Source: Nitzschia sp. DOCU1
Lineage: Eukaryota; Bacillariophyta; Bacillariophyceae; Bacillariales; Bacillariaceae
Assembly (NCBI GenBank): GCA_951394045.1
Contig: OX595987.1
Span: 1,240,001-1,304,000, forward strand
DNA: 64,000 bases
Direction: 5' to 3'
Of this stretch, positions 62,650 through 64,000 are shown one piece after another. Below the pieces are notes generated by a model, which was not told where the DNA came from, made no database searches, and saw only the letters and a program-made list of their open reading frames with translations. Each line of letters starts with the position of its first letter. The stretch's first letter is position 1. Made by a program: the position numbers and the translations under genes.

Positions 62650-64000
62650 CTACTTTTCTTTCTTCCCTTCAGATTCCTCAACTTCTTTGACCGAGTCCTT
62701 AATGGAATCATTGGAAGCGGAGTTGTTGAATTGGAATGATCCTTTGCGGGATTTTTCTTGAATCTGGGCCCAATCCAATTCCTTGCCGTAGTAGATTTCA
62801 CCCAAAGCGGGACCAACACGCTTGATGAAGGATCGTATGTCGGCTTGCAATTCCTTTCGAATCTTCGGTAGGGCCTGCAATCGCCGGCGCGACGAAGGGA
62901 AAAGGCGCATGTAGTAGGGCCGAAGATCCTTTAAATCGACCATTCCAGCCTCGGAAACAATGATGCCCGTGTATGCAAAAAGTGGCATACTGAGAATGCA
63001 CAACGCTATGGTCGGCCCGTCGAAATTGGTAAGCAACGCCATGAGAATTCCATAGAAGATCCACAAGCTTGGAATAGCCACCATGCAGAACACAATTTTT
63101 TCGGTCATCATTACATCAAAACCACGAACTTTGACTTTTGAGTTTGCCAATGCCTTCTTGCGTTTCTTTTCCGAGTAGAGACCCGCCAAGATTCCAACCG
63201 GCAGATTCAAAAAGAGGGTGGGGATGGCGGCCAGTGCCAACACAATCAATAAGTGCACAATTTGGTACGGCAAACGGATCTCCTTCAAAATTTCGTCTCC
63301 TTCATAAGCCTCCACCGGTGTTGTCTTTTCACGATCTAACCCAGGGACTTGATAATCTCTGATTCCCAAGTCTCGAAGTTCATTTTGGTAGTCTTTCAGC
63401 CGACGCTGTAAATCGAGCCACCTGCGACGATTGCAATGCTTTGAGACACAAATGCTATCCACAGAGGTACAGTACAGAGAATCAAGAACACACGTACCTT
63501 TCCGGTGGGTCCCCCTTCGTCATGAGCATGAGCATTTTATATCCTGCCGCAAATCTTCGTGATAATTCTTGCTTCTCTTTGGCTTGCAACCCTCGACGCT
63601 GGTAGAGACGACGGGCAGTATGAATGATTTGGAGCGATTCGTAGTCGGGAGCCGAAACAATGACAGATCGCATGCTATCGGCTATCCGATCAATGAGGTC
63701 GTTGCATACTTGTCTTCTTTCCTGACCTCCTGCTTTGTAAGCATTCAATGTCGTAGGATCAGTGTAAATAGGTTCACCATATTCGACCACAGCACGTCCC
63801 CGCCATCGGTGAGCGCGGAAGTAGTTTAGACCGACCGGGACAATAGGAACGTTTAGGCCGTCCTTTTCCATGGCAGAATACGCAATCAACGCTACTCCAA
63901 CTTTTAGAGGGAGTAAATCGGTTTTGTCATGTGATCCGCCTTCCGGAAAGATCCCCACACAACCACCGGCGGCGAGTCGATCCAATACTTTTTCGTAGAC
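62650..64000 (-). CDS. Glycerol-3-phosphate/DHAP O-acyltransferase (PlsC-type membrane GPAT), 5' partial
   Basis: Two exons in view, from the window end (64000) to 63498, and 63421-62650, phase-2 intron of 76 nt; 424 residues seen, with the N-terminus beyond the window. Yeast Gat1/Gat2-type enzymes make lysophosphatidate in the ER, the first step of glycerolipid synthesis. Acyltransferase block III is GGCVGIFPEGGSHDKTDLLP and block IV is VPIVPVGLNYF; blocks I and II (NHxxxxD) lie upstream. A helical middle (TARRLYQRRGLQAKEKQELS, ERRQVCNDLIDRIADSMRSV) follows, then four to five TM segments (VHLLIVLALAAIPTLFLNLP, VFCMVAIPSLWIFYGILMAL, ALCILSMPLFAYTGIIVSEA) and a charged C-terminus ending EESEGKKEK. 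A di-lysine-like tail fits ER retention (inference). Confidence 0.85.

Overview
This window reads as nuclear DNA of a diatom, most likely a pennate one. The evidence is eukaryotic genes with few, short GT-AG introns (about 60-125 nt, one of 255 nt), gene products with signal peptides ending in the A|F junction that routes proteins to the four-membrane diatom plastid, and a cluster of secreted, N/Q-rich, RXL-containing membrane proteins that look like silicanins. Genes are compact and mostly arranged as divergent or convergent pairs. The window opens inside an ornithine cyclodeaminase gene and ends inside a glycerolipid acyltransferase gene.

Region by region. 1-4.3 kb: ornithine cyclodeaminase, an MRG-domain chromatin protein and a four-exon strictosidine-synthase-like gene. 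4.3-9.0 kb: an accessory island with a 90-bp tandem array carrying TTTTACGC palindromes, one intact orphan ORF and two decayed orphan genes. 9.0-10.0 kb: plastid biotin ligase. 10.1-18.9 kb: three paralogous silicanin-like genes on the minus strand, separated by repeat-rich spacers. 18.9-24.4 kb: a decayed HSP90 (GRP94-like) C-terminus and an intact rRNA methylase gene (rlmN type) beside its own truncated duplicate. 24.4-30.3 kb: IspE kinase of the plastid MEP pathway, a GT90 glycosyltransferase and a secreted YLDAL-repeat protein. 30.3-41 kb: a GAF hybrid histidine kinase with two receiver domains, mitoribosomal mL49, a leucine-zipper regulator, a plastid lycopene-cyclase-like FAD protein and a lumenal MsrB-like protein. 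41-46 kb: an ATP6AP2-like membrane protein, two very small spliced genes and a DHHC-like protein with a DHLC core. 46-64 kb: dense housekeeping genes: SPX protein, ankyrin protein, CMC1, WDR82/Swd2, BAR-PH protein, GCFC/PAXBP1, SpoU methylase, DUF760-EF-hand-DUF760 plastid protein, PIP kinase and GPAT.

Functional links. At least seven products carry plastid-type leaders (biotin ligase, RlmN, IspE, lycopene-cyclase-like, MsrB-like, DUF760-EF-hand, probably the YLDAL protein). The three silicanin-like paralogues share domain order, the position of the penultimate intron and a cytosolic tail motif, so they are the strongest candidate for a lineage-specific system here. Exon joins were worked out by hand from reading-frame continuity, splice consensus and family similarity. 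No searches were run, so all family names rest on recognised motifs.
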